Source: Verrucomicrobiia bacterium (lineage in GTDB: Bacteria; Verrucomicrobiota; Verrucomicrobiia; Limisphaerales; UBA11358). Taken from it: a stretch of 64,000 nucleotides of DNA. The notes under the pieces are model-generated. The model saw only the letters and a program-made list of their open reading frames with translations. It was not told the origin of the DNA and did no database searches. A program made the translations under genes and the position numbers. Location of the stretch: the NCBI GenBank assembly GCA_031290985.1, contig JARLJW010000057.1, forward strand, positions 62,001-126,000, in the 5' to 3' direction. Below are positions 63,979 through 64,000 of the stretch, piece after piece. How positions within the stretch are numbered: position 1 is the stretch's first letter; each line of letters begins with the position of its first letter.

Positions 63979-64000
63979 ACCAGCGATTGGTCGCGGCTGC

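Overview
The window looks like the chromosome of a free-living, plant-polymer-degrading Verrucomicrobiota bacterium of the Pedosphaera/Limisphaerales type. This is an inference from protein families: giant autotransporter-associated beta-strand repeat proteins, secreted proteins ending in an FYR-type C-terminal segment, a GH105/GH39/Kdu sugar-acid cluster, a large MFS-acyltransferase-acyl-ligase fusion, and many start codons without a clear Shine-Dalgarno sequence. No rRNA, tRNA, CRISPR array, transposase or phage gene was seen.

Layout. (1) 1-13.6 kb: a NarX/NarL-type two-component pair is flanked by two secreted beta-strand-repeat protein loci. One is an 1810-residue fragment running off the left edge. 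The other is a propeptide-like protein followed by a metzincin/LamG/beta-repeat protein. Three copies of a 14-bp palindrome (TACYC-N4-GRGTA) lie next to the kinase, the regulator and the propeptide gene, suggesting one regulon. (2) 13.7-23.6 kb: pectin/rhamnogalacturonan-type catabolism, with a semialdehyde dehydrogenase, GH39, KduI, KduD, two GH105 proteins (one with a DUF4861-like tail), KDPG aldolase and a VOC protein. (3) 23.6-26.3 kb: manganese homeostasis (UspA, MntH, MntR with two 16-bp operator-like boxes) and a DUF971 protein. (4) 26.4-36.1 kb: a pilM-N-O-(P-like)-secretin operon ending in a 1339-residue NHL/Fn3/cohesin-like/dockerin-like secreted protein, with a LysR regulator upstream.

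(5) 36.5-49.1 kb: a signalling cluster holding an XRE-receiver fusion, a FixJ-type regulator with its kinase, a receiver-PAS protein with a C-terminal four-cysteine motif, a seven-PAS kinase, two single-domain receivers and a GAF-PAS-kinase-receiver hybrid. (6) 49.1-58.8 kb: a type IV pilin-like protein, a CarF/TMEM189-type plasmanylethanolamine desaturase, a 1464-residue dehydratase-activase-like protein, a lipoprotein, a DUF2157/GDYXXLXY membrane pair and a Tat-exported Gfo/Idh/MocA oxidoreductase. (7) 58.9-64 kb: the MFS-PlsC-acyl ligase fusion, a phosphodiesterase, a DUF6580-like membrane protein and a receiver.

The two strongest non-coding signals are the 14-bp palindrome family around the two-component/beta-repeat loci, and a composite promoter element (CATCG-N7-CGATG, then TTTTTCRATTC, then exactly 21 nt, then a T-A/R-rich box) found three times between 50.5 and 58.9 kb.
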